9,316 nucleotides of DNA from Chitinophagaceae bacterium UBA3961 (GCA_002385265.1 DGDD01000173.1:1-9316); one strand, 5' to 3'; shown: positions 1 through 6,481, numbered from the stretch's first letter. The notes: generated by a model not told the origin, from the sequence alone. Numbers and translations are program-made.

Positions 1-587
1 AAAGGAACTACACAAAGGGCACACATATTATTGCAACCTCTCATGATACTTACAAAAGCGCTTACTCCGTTGCTATCGAGACGAACCGGCGAAATGTCTG
101 CGTAAGTTTCGTCGCGGCTGAGCAATACATTCACGGCCTTTTGTCCGGTTTCTGCTTCTTCAATTAAAGCTGGTAAGCTTCTGTAGGCATCAGGCCCCAC
201 CACCATGTCAACCAACTTTTCTTCTTCTAAAAATTTCGACTTTAAGCGTTCAGCCATACACCCTAACACACCAATCAACAAACCGGGTTTTGATTGTTTC
301 ACTTGCTGAAAATCTCCCAATCTTCGGCGAACTGTTTGTTCCGCTTTTTCACGAATGGAACAGGTATTTAAGAGCACCAGATCTGCTTCTTCAACATTTC
401 GAGTTGCTCCAAAACCATGCTGGTTTAAGATTGACGCCACAATTTCACTGTCGCTAAAATTCATCTGGCATCCATAGCTTTCTATGTAGAAGTGCTTTTT
501 ATAGTGGTTTGGATCCATAGCAAAAGGGGCGTATGCTTCCCCTTGCCTTGCTTCGTCGTGTTCTTTTAATTTCAACAATTCCTGCAT
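1..587 (-). CDS. miaB: tRNA-2-methylthio-N6-dimethylallyladenosine synthase MiaB (5' part, truncated by window edge)
   Basis: Radical-SAM methylthiotransferase that converts i6A37 to ms2i6A37 in tRNAs reading UNN codons. Translating the minus strand from the ATG at 587-585 gives about 195 residues before the left edge. The N-terminal UPF0004 domain is complete, with the three cluster cysteines in [13 protein letters not shown] (C40), [10 protein letters not shown] (C76) and GVLGCMAE (C110). The radical-SAM CxxxCxxC follows as [11 protein letters not shown] (C185, C189, C192), a few codons from the edge. [11 protein letters not shown] and the QMNFSDSE motif separate MiaB from RimO and MtaB. 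The radical-SAM core remainder and TRAM domain must lie beyond position 1. The start leaves about 30 residues before the conserved core; an AAAGAG sits just upstream of the ATG and a -7 box lies 20 nt upstream. It is transcribed away from the receptor gene. Confidence 0.95.
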   Translation of the reverse strand, partial: MQELLKLKEHDEARQGEAYAPFAMDPNHYKKHFYIESYGCQMNFSDSEIVASILNQHGFGATRNVEEADLVLLNTCSIREKAEQTVRRRLGDFQQVKQSKPGLLIGVLGCMAERLKSKFLEEEKLVDMVVGPDAYRSLPALIEEAETGQKAVNVLLSRDETYADISPVRLDSNGVSAFVSIMRGCNNMCALCVVP

Positions 588-607
588 CTCTTTATTTTTT
601 CGAAAGA

Positions 608-615
608 CAAAATTA
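608..615 (-). promoter_or_regulatory. Bacteroidota -7 promoter element for miaB
   Basis: On the minus strand this reads TAATTTTG, a full match to the Bacteroidota TAnnTTTG -7 consensus, ending 20 nt before the miaB ATG. No convincing TTG is present at the usual 19-21 nt spacing, so the assignment rests on the -7 box and its position alone. Confidence 0.45.
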
Positions 616-672
616 GCAAAAATTGATCATTCTAGTGACAGTATGGCAGTTTTTTACAAATTCTTGGATTCC

Positions 673-686
673 ATTCATGTATGAAT
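673..686. repeat. Short inverted repeat in the miaB/receptor divergent intergenic region
   Basis: ATTCAT-GT-ATGAAT is a perfect 6-bp inverted repeat around a 2-nt centre. It lies in the 156-bp gap between miaB and the divergent receptor gene, 57 bp before the receptor ATG. The size and symmetry would suit a small dimeric repressor site, but a short AT-rich palindrome can arise by chance and no regulator is identified. Confidence 0.25.
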
Positions 687-731
687 AGGGCCATTGAACA
701 AGGTCAGGAGAACAGGCATTTTCCTTTTGGG

Positions 732-739
732 TATTTTTG
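732..739 (+). promoter_or_regulatory. -7-like element immediately before the receptor gene
   Basis: TATTTTTG matches TAnnTTTG exactly and ends only 4 nt before the ATG at 744. If it works as a -7 box, transcription would begin at or very near the start codon, giving a leaderless mRNA. No TTG occurs at the expected -33 position, so the call is tentative. Confidence 0.3.
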
Positions 740-743
740 ATTC

Positions 744-3152
744 ATGCGTTTTCTGACTGCTTTGGGTGCATTTTTCCTAATTTTTCATAGTTCATTATCT
801 GCTCAGGTGGTTTCAACAGGTACCATCATTGGGAGTATTGTGGATTCGAAGCAGCAAGCGCTTGAGTCGGCCAGTATTCGATTGGTATTTCTTTCAGATT
901 CAAGTATGCGCAGAGGAGGAGTGACCGATAAGCAAGGAGCATTTCATTTTTCAGATCTTCCATTTGGATATTACCGCCTAACTGTTTCAGGTATTGGATA
1001 CCAGCCTTTAATAATGGACAGTATTTGGATCCGCTCTGAGCGAACTGAAATCAATTTGCAAGACTTGGTCATAAAGAACAGCTCCGATGCATTGCAGGAG
1101 GTAATTGTTTACGCAGAAAAGCCACTTATTCAAAGCAATGGAGGGAATATAACAATGAACGCCTCGGAATCGCCCCTGGCTTCAGGTGGTTCGGCTACCG
1201 ACCTTTTGAAGCAATTGCCCTTAGTAGCCATTGATCCCAATGGCGGTATCTCCGTTAAAGGCAAAGAACCTAAGATACTAATTGACGACAAGCCGGTTGA
1301 TATGAATGCACAGCAGTTACAAGATTTCCTTGAATCGATGCCCGGCAGTATGATTGAACGTATTGAAGTAATGACCAATCCTCCCCCACAATACGCTAAT
1401 GAACCGGGTGGCGTAATTAATATTATTACCAAGAAAGGAAAAATGGGGAGATCAGGACGGTTATCCATTACAGGTGGATCAAGAGGAGAGCGAGCTGGCT
1501 CCGGTAGCTTTAGTTTACGTAAGAAAGGGTTCAATTTTAACTTGAATAGCGGCTGGAACGATAACGACTACTCAGGGTATGGATACTCTAAAAGACAAAA
1601 TATCTACTCCGATTCAGTTACGTATTTCAATACAAACAGTGCTTATTCAAATAATACCAAGCGTCCTTCCATAAGAGCAGCGCTGGACGTGACTGTCAAT
1701 ACCCATCATTCCGTTAACATTGTTTTACAATACAACGAAAATCGTTACAACAATCAATCTAATATTGGATTTATAGGGTTAACGCAATTGAAGCAAGTTT
1801 CCAGTTGGAGTGAACGAAAGTTGCACAGCTGGGGTAATAACAGAACTCCGATTGCTAATTTAACATACACGTTTAAAGGCGCTGTTCCTACAACAAGCTT
1901 TCGAATTTGGACCGGCTATCAATATTCCGACAACCGTGATCAAAAAAAATGGTTTCAAGAATTTTTGAATACTGACGGTACGAAGTCAGGACTTGATTCT
2001 ACACAGTTTCAACAAACCATTTCATTCAATACTAACTGGTATTTTAATACATTGTATGATAAGATGTTGGTAAAGGATAAAACCTTTATGGCTATTGGAG
2101 CTCAATACCTGTTTGCTTATAATGATGTTGATCAACTATCGTCTACCTTAAAAAAACCGGATAGTGTTTTTGTAAAAAATGATTTGTTGAGTACAACATT
2201 CAATTTCAGCCAAGCTATAAAGCAATTTCGTTTATCACTTCGGCAGTTGTATGCGAGAACAGGAACGATAACTGCGGGGATAAATGTAGAAGAAACGACT
2301 ATTGACTTCAACGTAGTTTCGCAGCAAAAGAAAAGAAGCAACACCTATTGGACTCCCTTACCATTTATTACTGTTCAATACAATTGGAAAGAAAAGTGGA
2401 ATGCAGCGTTTACCTATCGAAGGGTTATTTCAAGACCAGGAATAGGTCAGCTGAATCCCGCCATTGATTATACAGATCCCTACAACCTTAGGTTTGGGAA
2501 TACCTCATTGAAGCCTACTACATCTCACAATTTTGATGCTTCGTTTGGAATTGGTACACCTGTTTTTTATGCGAATATTGGAATGGGATATCATTTAGTG
2601 CAAGATGTGTTCACACAAATAAGAACTTTGCAGCCCGATGGTAAAACATTTGTAAGTTGGCAGAATATCGATGATCGGAATGAATGGGTTATCAGTACTT
2701 GGAACGGCTATAATTTTTCCAAAAAATGGCGCGCTAATTGGAGTGCCAGTTATACTTATAATTTATACAGTGCGGCAGATAAACTGCTGCTGAAGTATAG
2801 AGATGGTGGAAGTTTCAATACCAATACCAATGTAAACTTTACAGCCTCAGAAAAGTTCAATTCCTATCTGAATTTTACGGTGAATCGATTCGCCAATCCC
2901 CAGGGCTATGTTCGATGGAATTCCAGTATGAGTGTGGGTGCTCAGTATAAATTTCTAAAGAAAAAGTTGATTGTTAGTGTAAATGTGATAGACCCGGTTC
3001 AACAACAAATTAGTCGTACAAGCACAGCGGGAATCAATTTCTTGCATGAATCATATGGCTACAACAGAACGAGAAATTACCGTTTGTCGCTCACTTACAA
3101 TTTTACTCAGTCTAATAAAAAAATTAACAAGTACTTGCCATCTAAGAAATAA
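744..3152 (+). CDS. TonB-dependent receptor-like outer-membrane beta-barrel protein (OMP_b-brl_3 type)
   Basis: 802-residue outer-membrane protein. Residues 1-20 are a signal peptide (MRFLTALGAFFLIFHSSLSA, cut near Q21), which supports the ATG at 744. Residues about 25-112 form a CarboxypepD_reg-like beta-sandwich (GTIIGSIVD, then GGVTDKQGAFHFSDLPFGYY). A plug-like domain spans about 115-232, with ILIDDKPVD at 178-186 and PPPQYANEPGGVINIITKK at 213-231. The remainder alternates aromatic and polar residues as expected for a large barrel. This is the layout of the Bacteroidota 'outer membrane beta-barrel family protein' group related to TonB-dependent receptors. Substrate is unknown: no SusD partner, anti-sigma gene or transporter is adjacent, so it stands alone. 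The last strand ends in LSLTYNF, followed by a polar tail of about 14 residues ending in KK, whereas many barrels end on an aromatic residue. The family is secure, the cargo is not. Confidence 0.9.
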   Translation: MRFLTALGAFFLIFHSSLSAQVVSTGTIIGSIVDSKQQALESASIRLVFLSDSSMRRGGVTDKQGAFHFSDLPFGYYRLTVSGIGYQPLIMDSIWIRSERTEINLQDLVIKNSSDALQEVIVYAEKPLIQSNGGNITMNASESPLASGGSATDLLKQLPLVAIDPNGGISVKGKEPKILIDDKPVDMNAQQLQDFLESMPGSMIERIEVMTNPPPQYANEPGGVINIITKKGKMGRSGRLSITGGSRGERAGSGSFSLRKKGFNFNLNSGWNDNDYSGYGYSKRQNIYSDSVTYFNTNSAYSNNTKRPSIRAALDVTVNTHHSVNIVLQYNENRYNNQSNIGFIGLTQLKQVSSWSERKLHSWGNNRTPIANLTYTFKGAVPTTSFRIWTGYQYSDNRDQKKWFQEFLNTDGTKSGLDSTQFQQTISFNTNWYFNTLYDKMLVKDKTFMAIGAQYLFAYNDVDQLSSTLKKPDSVFVKNDLLSTTFNFSQAIKQFRLSLRQLYARTGTITAGINVEETTIDFNVVSQQKKRSNTYWTPLPFITVQYNWKEKWNAAFTYRRVISRPGIGQLNPAIDYTDPYNLRFGNTSLKPTTSHNFDASFGIGTPVFYANIGMGYHLVQDVFTQIRTLQPDGKTFVSWQNIDDRNEWVISTWNGYNFSKKWRANWSASYTYNLYSAADKLLLKYRDGGSFNTNTNVNFTASEKFNSYLNFTVNRFANPQGYVRWNSSMSVGAQYKFLKKKLIVSVNVIDPVQQQISRTSTAGINFLHESYGYNRTRNYRLSLTYNFTQSNKKINKYLPSKK

Positions 3153-3169
3153 CCGTTTTATTATTTCTT
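3144..3169. terminator. Inverted repeat spanning two converging stop codons, possible bidirectional terminator
   Basis: AAGAAATAA (3144-3152) and TTATTTCTT (3161-3169) are perfect 9-bp arms around the 8-nt loop CCGTTTTA. Each arm is exactly the last three codons (Lys-Lys-stop) of one of the two converging genes. In either direction the 3' arm is U-rich, so an RNA hairpin could form for both transcripts. The stem has only two G-C pairs (one per arm position) and no separate U tract follows, so termination is plausible but weak. Confidence 0.4.
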
Positions 3170-3667
3170 CAGAAAGCGGGTACCAAGCCAAGATTGACTT
3201 ATAGGAACAATCCAAGAGTCGATTAATGCTTGTTTCGTAAGCACCAGGTTATTGAAGTAAAGGGTGTCCGAATTTAATTTTCCAAGCTCTAAAGCAGGGC
3301 CAACTTGCGATAAAGGAAGTACCTGTACGCGGTCGTTTATCAGAAATGCCAGCATTTGCCGATCGAACATGGTTACATTGAATTGCTTTTCTATGTCTTT
3401 GATAAATCGTACCGAACTATCAGTGCTACATCCGCTTACTGCTGCTTGTGTTTCGTCGGCTATAAGTACAATAAATTGCCCAAACAATAGATTGCCATAG
3501 GCCTTAACTTGGGCACCATGAGTTTTCCAAGACGCTACAAACTGATTGATTTGATCCTCAATGGCGAGGGCTTCTTGAAGCGTGAAAAGTCGACTTGATT
3601 GGTAGATCCAAACGCGGCTCTCCGGGTGAAATTCGGCCGGAATGAGCTCCTGATACTTCAATTTCAT
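3161..3667 (-). CDS. Conserved Bacteroidota protein of unknown function (often labelled 'ABC transporter ATPase')
   Basis: 168-residue soluble protein with no signal peptide or membrane segment. It belongs to a Bacteroidota-restricted family recognisable by VWIYQSSR (19-26), a W-x-x-HG stretch (47-51), a DE pair (71-72), the signature SGCSTDSSVRFIK (78-90), a following FDR (101-103), and a C-terminal SWIVPISQSWLGTRF. Public annotation often names the family 'ABC transporter ATPase', but I see no Walker A, ABC signature or Walker B, so that name is not supported by the sequence. The conserved Cys80 in SGCS could be functional. The gene converges on the receptor gene with an 8-bp gap and is divergent from the membrane protein at 3746. 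Function unknown; the length is usual for the family. Confidence 0.85.
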   Translation of the reverse strand: MKLKYQELIPAEFHPESRVWIYQSSRLFTLQEALAIEDQINQFVASWKTHGAQVKAYGNLLFGQFIVLIADETQAAVSGCSTDSSVRFIKDIEKQFNVTMFDRQMLAFLINDRVQVLPLSQVGPALELGKLNSDTLYFNNLVLTKQALIDSWIVPISQSWLGTRFLKK

Positions 3668-3671
3668 ACTG

Positions 3672-3679
3672 CAAAAATA
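3672..3679 (-). promoter_or_regulatory. -7-like element directly before the 168-aa gene
   Basis: The minus strand reads TATTTTTG here, an exact TAnnTTTG match, ending 4 nt before the ATG at 3667. The arrangement repeats that of the receptor gene, with the same octamer and the same 4-nt gap. No TTG lies at the -33 position. Confidence 0.35.
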
Positions 3680-3745
3680 ATGCTTTCAAATAAATACCGT
3701 CTTGCGGGTATAGGTTTCGTTGCGAGTATCGGCTAAATTGGGCGT

Positions 3746-4540
3746 ATGTCAGTGTTTTCGGGCTTACTTTACAAGAAACTGAGACTTTTTCTGCTATTGG
3801 TGATAAGTAGTTTCACGGTAGCAATGGGAATCTATTATTCATTTTGGGCGAAAGATCAAGAAGTGCTCGGAATCTTGTTTTTTACCTTTGGGCTTATGGG
3901 TTTCTTGATTTCAATTATTGGGTTCTACATCAATTTTAGGGAATCAATTTCAGCGCGAAAGGAACTTCAGCTAAAAGCAAAAAGCAATATATCTCTAGAA
4001 TACACGGTAGGCCCCTCCGGAATGTTGACCGGGTTGCCGATTCTACATGAATGGAAAGTGGATGCCGCTGATTGGCTTTGGTTCTGGATTTCTCAATACA
4101 AACTGCAATTAGGGTTTTTCATACTTGCTTTTGTGGTAACCGGAACGGGATTATTAGTAGGAATTGTGGTGGAGAATTCACTTCTGATTTCTATTTCCCT
4201 GGGCTTTATCGGGGTACTATGTATGCTATGTTTGGTTTGGATGATCACTCGAATTTATCCGTTTCCATTCAAATCAGTTCAAATCACCATCACCACTCGC
4301 TCAGTGGGTTATAACAGGAACTATTTTGAATTTGTAAATCAGCGCTTGTGGCTCTCACATGTTCTGCTTGAAAAAGGCAGTGGCGTTTCGCAAATAACCT
4401 TGCAGAGTTACTGGAACAGCCGTAATTCCAAGGAGTCTTCCGCGTTGAAACTACCTGTGCCCTTGGGTAAATTGAGCGAAGCAGTAAAGTTATGTGAGGA
4501 ATTAAAGGAACTCTACTTTAGTCGAGCGACTGAGCAATAA
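3746..4540 (+). CDS. Hypothetical four-TM membrane protein
   Basis: 264-residue protein I cannot assign to a family. Hydrophobic segments lie at about 12-32, 41-61, 121-141 and 146-168, as two hairpins. Between them is a polar segment (62-120) rich in Lys and Trp, with WLWFWISQYKLQLG just before TM3. The C-terminal 95 residues (170-264) are soluble and end in a charged helix-like stretch (KLSEAVKLCEELKELYF). The basic N-terminus (YKKLR) favours a cytoplasmic N-terminus by the positive-inside rule, which would also place the C-terminal domain in the cytoplasm. Its start is 78 bp from the divergent 168-aa gene. A TAAATTGG (7 of 8 to TAnnTTTG, counting the two free positions) ends 4 nt before the ATG. 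The last 23 bp overlap the 3' end of the converging Fe-S gene. Codon use and composition resemble the neighbours, so there is no sign of transfer. Confidence 0.8.
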   Translation: MSVFSGLLYKKLRLFLLLVISSFTVAMGIYYSFWAKDQEVLGILFFTFGLMGFLISIIGFYINFRESISARKELQLKAKSNISLEYTVGPSGMLTGLPILHEWKVDAADWLWFWISQYKLQLGFFILAFVVTGTGLLVGIVVENSLLISISLGFIGVLCMLCLVWMITRIYPFPFKSVQITITTRSVGYNRNYFEFVNQRLWLSHVLLEKGSGVSQITLQSYWNSRNSKESSALKLPVPLGKLSEAVKLCEELKELYFSRATEQ

Positions 4541-5303
4541 GTTCTGCAATGTCTAAAACTTCCACTCCTTCTTTTTCTTTTGTTTTTACTCCGTCTGTCA
4601 TCATTGTATTACAAAAAGGACAAGCTGATGCAATAATCGAAGCATTCGTTGCGATTGCTTCGTCGGTTCGTTCCCAGTTTACTCTTGTTGTTCCTTTTTC
4701 TTCTTCTTTAAACATTTGTGCACCGCCCGCACCACAGCACAAACCATTGGTTCTGCAACGTTTCATTTCTACCAATTCAGCATCTAATTGCTCGAGTACA
4801 TGACGAGGAGCTTCATAAATATTGTTCGCTCTGCCCAAGTAACAACTGTCGTGGAAGGTAATTTTTTTCCCTTTGAATGCACCACCATCCTTGATTCTCA
4901 CTTTTCCTGTATCAATCAACTCCTGCATCAAAACAGTATGGTGAATCACTTCATAATCGCCTCCCAACTCTTTATACTCGTTTTTCAAGGTATTAAAGCA
5001 GTGGGGACATGTGGTTACAATTTTTTTGATGCCATAGGTGTTTAGTAGCTGAATATTTTGATAGGCCATCATTTGGAACATGAACTCATTTCCTGCGCGA
5101 CGAACAGGATCGCCCGTGCACATTTCTTCCTTACCTAGAATAGCAAAACTAATTCCGGCTTTTTCAAGTATGGTGGCAAAAGCTTTTGTGATCTTTTGAG
5201 CACGCTGATCAAAACTACCAGCACATCCAACCCAAAACAAGATTTCAGGTTGTTCTCCTCTTGCCATAAAGTCGGCCATCGTTTGTATTGCCATATGGTA
5301 CAT
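4518..5303 (-). CDS. (Fe-S)-binding protein with two CCG domains (HdrD/LutA-like)
   Basis: 261-residue cytoplasmic protein with two cysteine-rich CCG domains (PF02754 type), as in heterodisulfide reductase subunits, GlpC and LutA. Domain 1 has C27 (WVGCAGSFD), C62 (EEMCTGDP) and C99/C102 (TCPHC). Domain 2 has C154 (HDSCYLGR), C189-C190 (GLCCGAGG) and C228/C231 (ACPFC). Domain 2 carries the full C-CC-CxxC set; domain 1 has a single Cys at the CC position. Such proteins bind [4Fe-4S] clusters and pass electrons, usually with a ferredoxin-like partner. In many Bacteroidota a membrane-linked 4Fe-4S ferredoxin gene lies directly upstream; here the upstream neighbour is a divergent Crp gene, so the partner is absent or elsewhere. 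The ATG at 5294 (Met4, MAIQTMADF) fits the family start better than 5303; both lie downstream of the predicted transcription start. Electron donor and substrate are unknown. Confidence 0.88.
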   Translation of the reverse strand: MYHMAIQTMADFMARGEQPEILFWVGCAGSFDQRAQKITKAFATILEKAGISFAILGKEEMCTGDPVRRAGNEFMFQMMAYQNIQLLNTYGIKKIVTTCPHCFNTLKNEYKELGGDYEVIHHTVLMQELIDTGKVRIKDGGAFKGKKITFHDSCYLGRANNIYEAPRHVLEQLDAELVEMKRCRTNGLCCGAGGAQMFKEEEKGTTRVNWERTDEAIATNASIIASACPFCNTMMTDGVKTKEKEGVEVLDIAELIAQSLD

Positions 5304-5311
5304 TTTTGAAG

Positions 5312-5372
5312 TTAGTACTACAAATATAACGGGTGTTAGTTTAAGAGCAAGAAGATTCAGAAATTAGTATTA
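5312..5372. repeat. Three TTAGTnnnA copies in the Fe-S/Crp divergent intergenic region
   Basis: TTAGTACTA (5312-5320), TTAGTTTAA (5336-5344) and TTAGTATTA (5364-5372) are near-identical 9-mers on the plus strand, 24 and 28 bp apart. The first contains the perfect palindrome TAGTACTA and covers the predicted start of the Fe-S transcript; the second lies between its -7 and -33 boxes. They could be regulator sites, the adjacent Crp-type protein being the obvious candidate, but AT-rich chance similarity is possible. Confidence 0.3.
5321..5350 (-). promoter_or_regulatory. Complete Bacteroidota promoter for the Fe-S protein gene
   Basis: On the minus strand, TTG at 5350-5348 is followed by exactly 19 nt and then TATATTTG at 5328-5321. 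This matches the Bacteroidota primary-sigma pattern TTG-N19-TAnnTTTG. Transcription would start near 5316, giving a leader of about 13 nt to the ATG at 5303 or about 22 nt to that at 5294. It is the best promoter in the window. Confidence 0.7.
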
Positions 5373-5406
5373 ACAATTCAGAAAATCGACACTCTTACAA
5401 ATTTCC

Positions 5407-5414
5407 TAGATTTA
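5407..5414 (+). promoter_or_regulatory. Possible -7 element of the Crp-family gene
   Basis: TAGATTTA matches TAnnTTTG except at the last base and ends 15 nt before the ATG at 5430, a normal leader distance. No TTG is found 19-21 nt upstream. Confidence 0.3.
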
Positions 5415-5429
5415 CATAAAGTTGCTAAT

Positions 5430-6131
5430 ATGTCGGTTGAAGAGAAACTACTGCTAATCAGAAACTATGACCTCTGGGCTCATATCAGCGATGACGAGTA
5501 CGAAGAGTTGAATATTATTCACAACTTTATTGAAGCAGAAAAGGGCGAATATCTCTATTTCGAAGCTCATCTCCACAATCGGATTTACTTTCTAAAAGAA
5601 GGATATATAAAAATTGGCCACATTGATACATCGGGTAAAGAAGTGGTAAAAGAGATTCTTCAGAAGGGTGAATTATTTGGTCAAATTACATTGGAACGGA
5701 ACAATATGATGGGAGAATTTGCCCTAGCTCACAAATCGAATGTCAGTCTTTGCTCCTTTACTGTAGAAGACTTTAGAACACTTTTAAAAAAGAAGCCTGA
5801 GTTAGCGTTTAAATACACTCAACAAGTAGGAACCAAGCTGAAACGAGTGGAAAGCCGATTGTTGAATCTTTTGAGTAAAGATATCCGTTCTAGACTCATC
5901 AATTTTTTTGCGAACTTGGTGCTGGCACAAGTGAAGTCTCCGTTACCAACTGAAATTCGGATACCCAATTTCTTCACTCATGAAGACATCGCGCAACTGG
6001 TAGGCTCTACTCGCCAAACCGTTACAACCATGTTAACTCAGCTATCGCAAGAAGAAATACTGCATTTTAGCCGCAAGGAGATTTGGGTGCCTAATGTTAA
6101 AAAACTTCAAAATCTGGTGACTGTCGGATAG
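5430..6131 (+). CDS. Crp/Fnr-family transcriptional regulator
   Basis: 233-residue cytoplasmic DNA-binding regulator. Residues about 15-130 form the cyclic-nucleotide-type beta-roll (FLKEGYIKIG at 54-63, KGELFGQITL at 79-88). A long dimer helix at about 131-160 follows. The C-terminal winged helix has its recognition region at 182-205 (FTHEDIAQLVGSTRQTVTTM) and a wing ending in KEIWV. Length and order are normal for the family. The cAMP-contacting GE-x-x-R-S motif of E. coli CRP is not conserved (here MGEFALAHKS), and there is no N-terminal cysteine cluster as in FNR; the only Cys is C108. The signal is therefore unlikely to be cAMP or an FNR-type Fe-S cluster. Redox, heme/NO or another ligand remain possible. 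It is divergent from the Fe-S protein gene and reads toward the barrel-DM13-YceI genes, either of which may be its targets; that is inferred from position only. Confidence 0.9.
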   Translation: MSVEEKLLLIRNYDLWAHISDDEYEELNIIHNFIEAEKGEYLYFEAHLHNRIYFLKEGYIKIGHIDTSGKEVVKEILQKGELFGQITLERNNMMGEFALAHKSNVSLCSFTVEDFRTLLKKKPELAFKYTQQVGTKLKRVESRLLNLLSKDIRSRLINFFANLVLAQVKSPLPTEIRIPNFFTHEDIAQLVGSTRQTVTTMLTQLSQEEILHFSRKEIWVPNVKKLQNLVTVG

Positions 6132-6137
6132 CCGACA
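6122..6137 (+). terminator. Stem-loop across the stop codon of the Crp-family gene
   Basis: TGTCGG (6122-6127) and CCGACA (6132-6137) form a perfect 6-bp GC-rich stem with loop ATAG, which contains the TAG stop codon. No U tract follows directly (ATAAGTG). It may act as a weak terminator or protect the 3' end of the crp message. Confidence 0.4.
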
Positions 6138-6481
6138 ATAAGTGAATGCAGCAGAAAGTAGTTTTATTGGAAATTGATTAAATGAGATTTCTTGCTTTTC
6201 TTGCTGCAGTTTTAGTTCTTCGCATTGCTCGTCTTGAAATGGTTCAAAGACTTGAGATTACAGACTTCATGTTGGTTTTCATTCCGGCGGTCTTTCTTTA
6301 CGTCATTAAAATGCGCGTTCATTTGCTTTTAGCCGGTATTCTGAATGATCTTAATTCAGCGAAGCATACATTAAAAAACAGCTTCAATTTTATTTCTAAC
6401 TCATTGTTACGCGTTAAAGCAGCGCTTCGTTTTCCGATTGTCAATCACGCTAAAAGGCATAGGTTAATTTTCGTCGGAATC
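6132..6481. other. 350-bp stretch without a convincing gene
   Basis: The plus frame used by the next gene is open from 6182 onward, but its first hundred codons look unlike a protein: scattered Leu/Arg/Val, with no link to the signal peptide that follows. The minus strand holds only short ORFs, the longest with an ATG being 36 codons at 6212-6322. A near-consensus -7 box TAATTTTC (6465-6472) lies shortly before the signal-peptide region, and TAGTTTTA (6159-6166) lies before the ATG at 6182. It could be a long leader, a decayed small gene or an RNA gene; I cannot decide. Confidence 0.4.

Noticed and set aside
1130..1534. 134-codon minus-strand ORF inside the receptor gene
   Set aside because: Lies wholly antisense to a strongly supported receptor plug/barrel region; Pro/Leu/Ile-rich with no family resemblance, so a shadow ORF.
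744..3152. SusC-type polysaccharide utilisation locus
   Set aside because: The receptor is shorter than SusC proteins, no susD, glycoside hydrolase or sigma/anti-sigma gene is adjacent, and the barrel resembles the OMP_b-brl_3 group.
3161..3667. Annotation as an ABC transporter ATPase
   Set aside because: No Walker A, Walker B or ABC signature motif is present.
4520..4531. Hairpin AGTC-GAGC-GACT in the converging gene ends, as a terminator
   Set aside because: Four to five base pairs with no U tract on either side; too weak to call.
5430..6131. Naming the Crp-family protein FNR or CRP
   Set aside because: No N-terminal cysteine cluster for FNR and no conserved cAMP-phosphate-binding GExxxRS, so only the family name is justified.
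6212..6322. 36-codon minus-strand ORF and nearby Lys/Arg/Ala-rich frame fragments, considered as a small histone-like or leader-peptide gene
   Set aside because: No match to the Bacteroidota H1-like protein pattern; the Lys/Arg/Ala-rich frame is broken by several stops, and no promoter or start context supports it.
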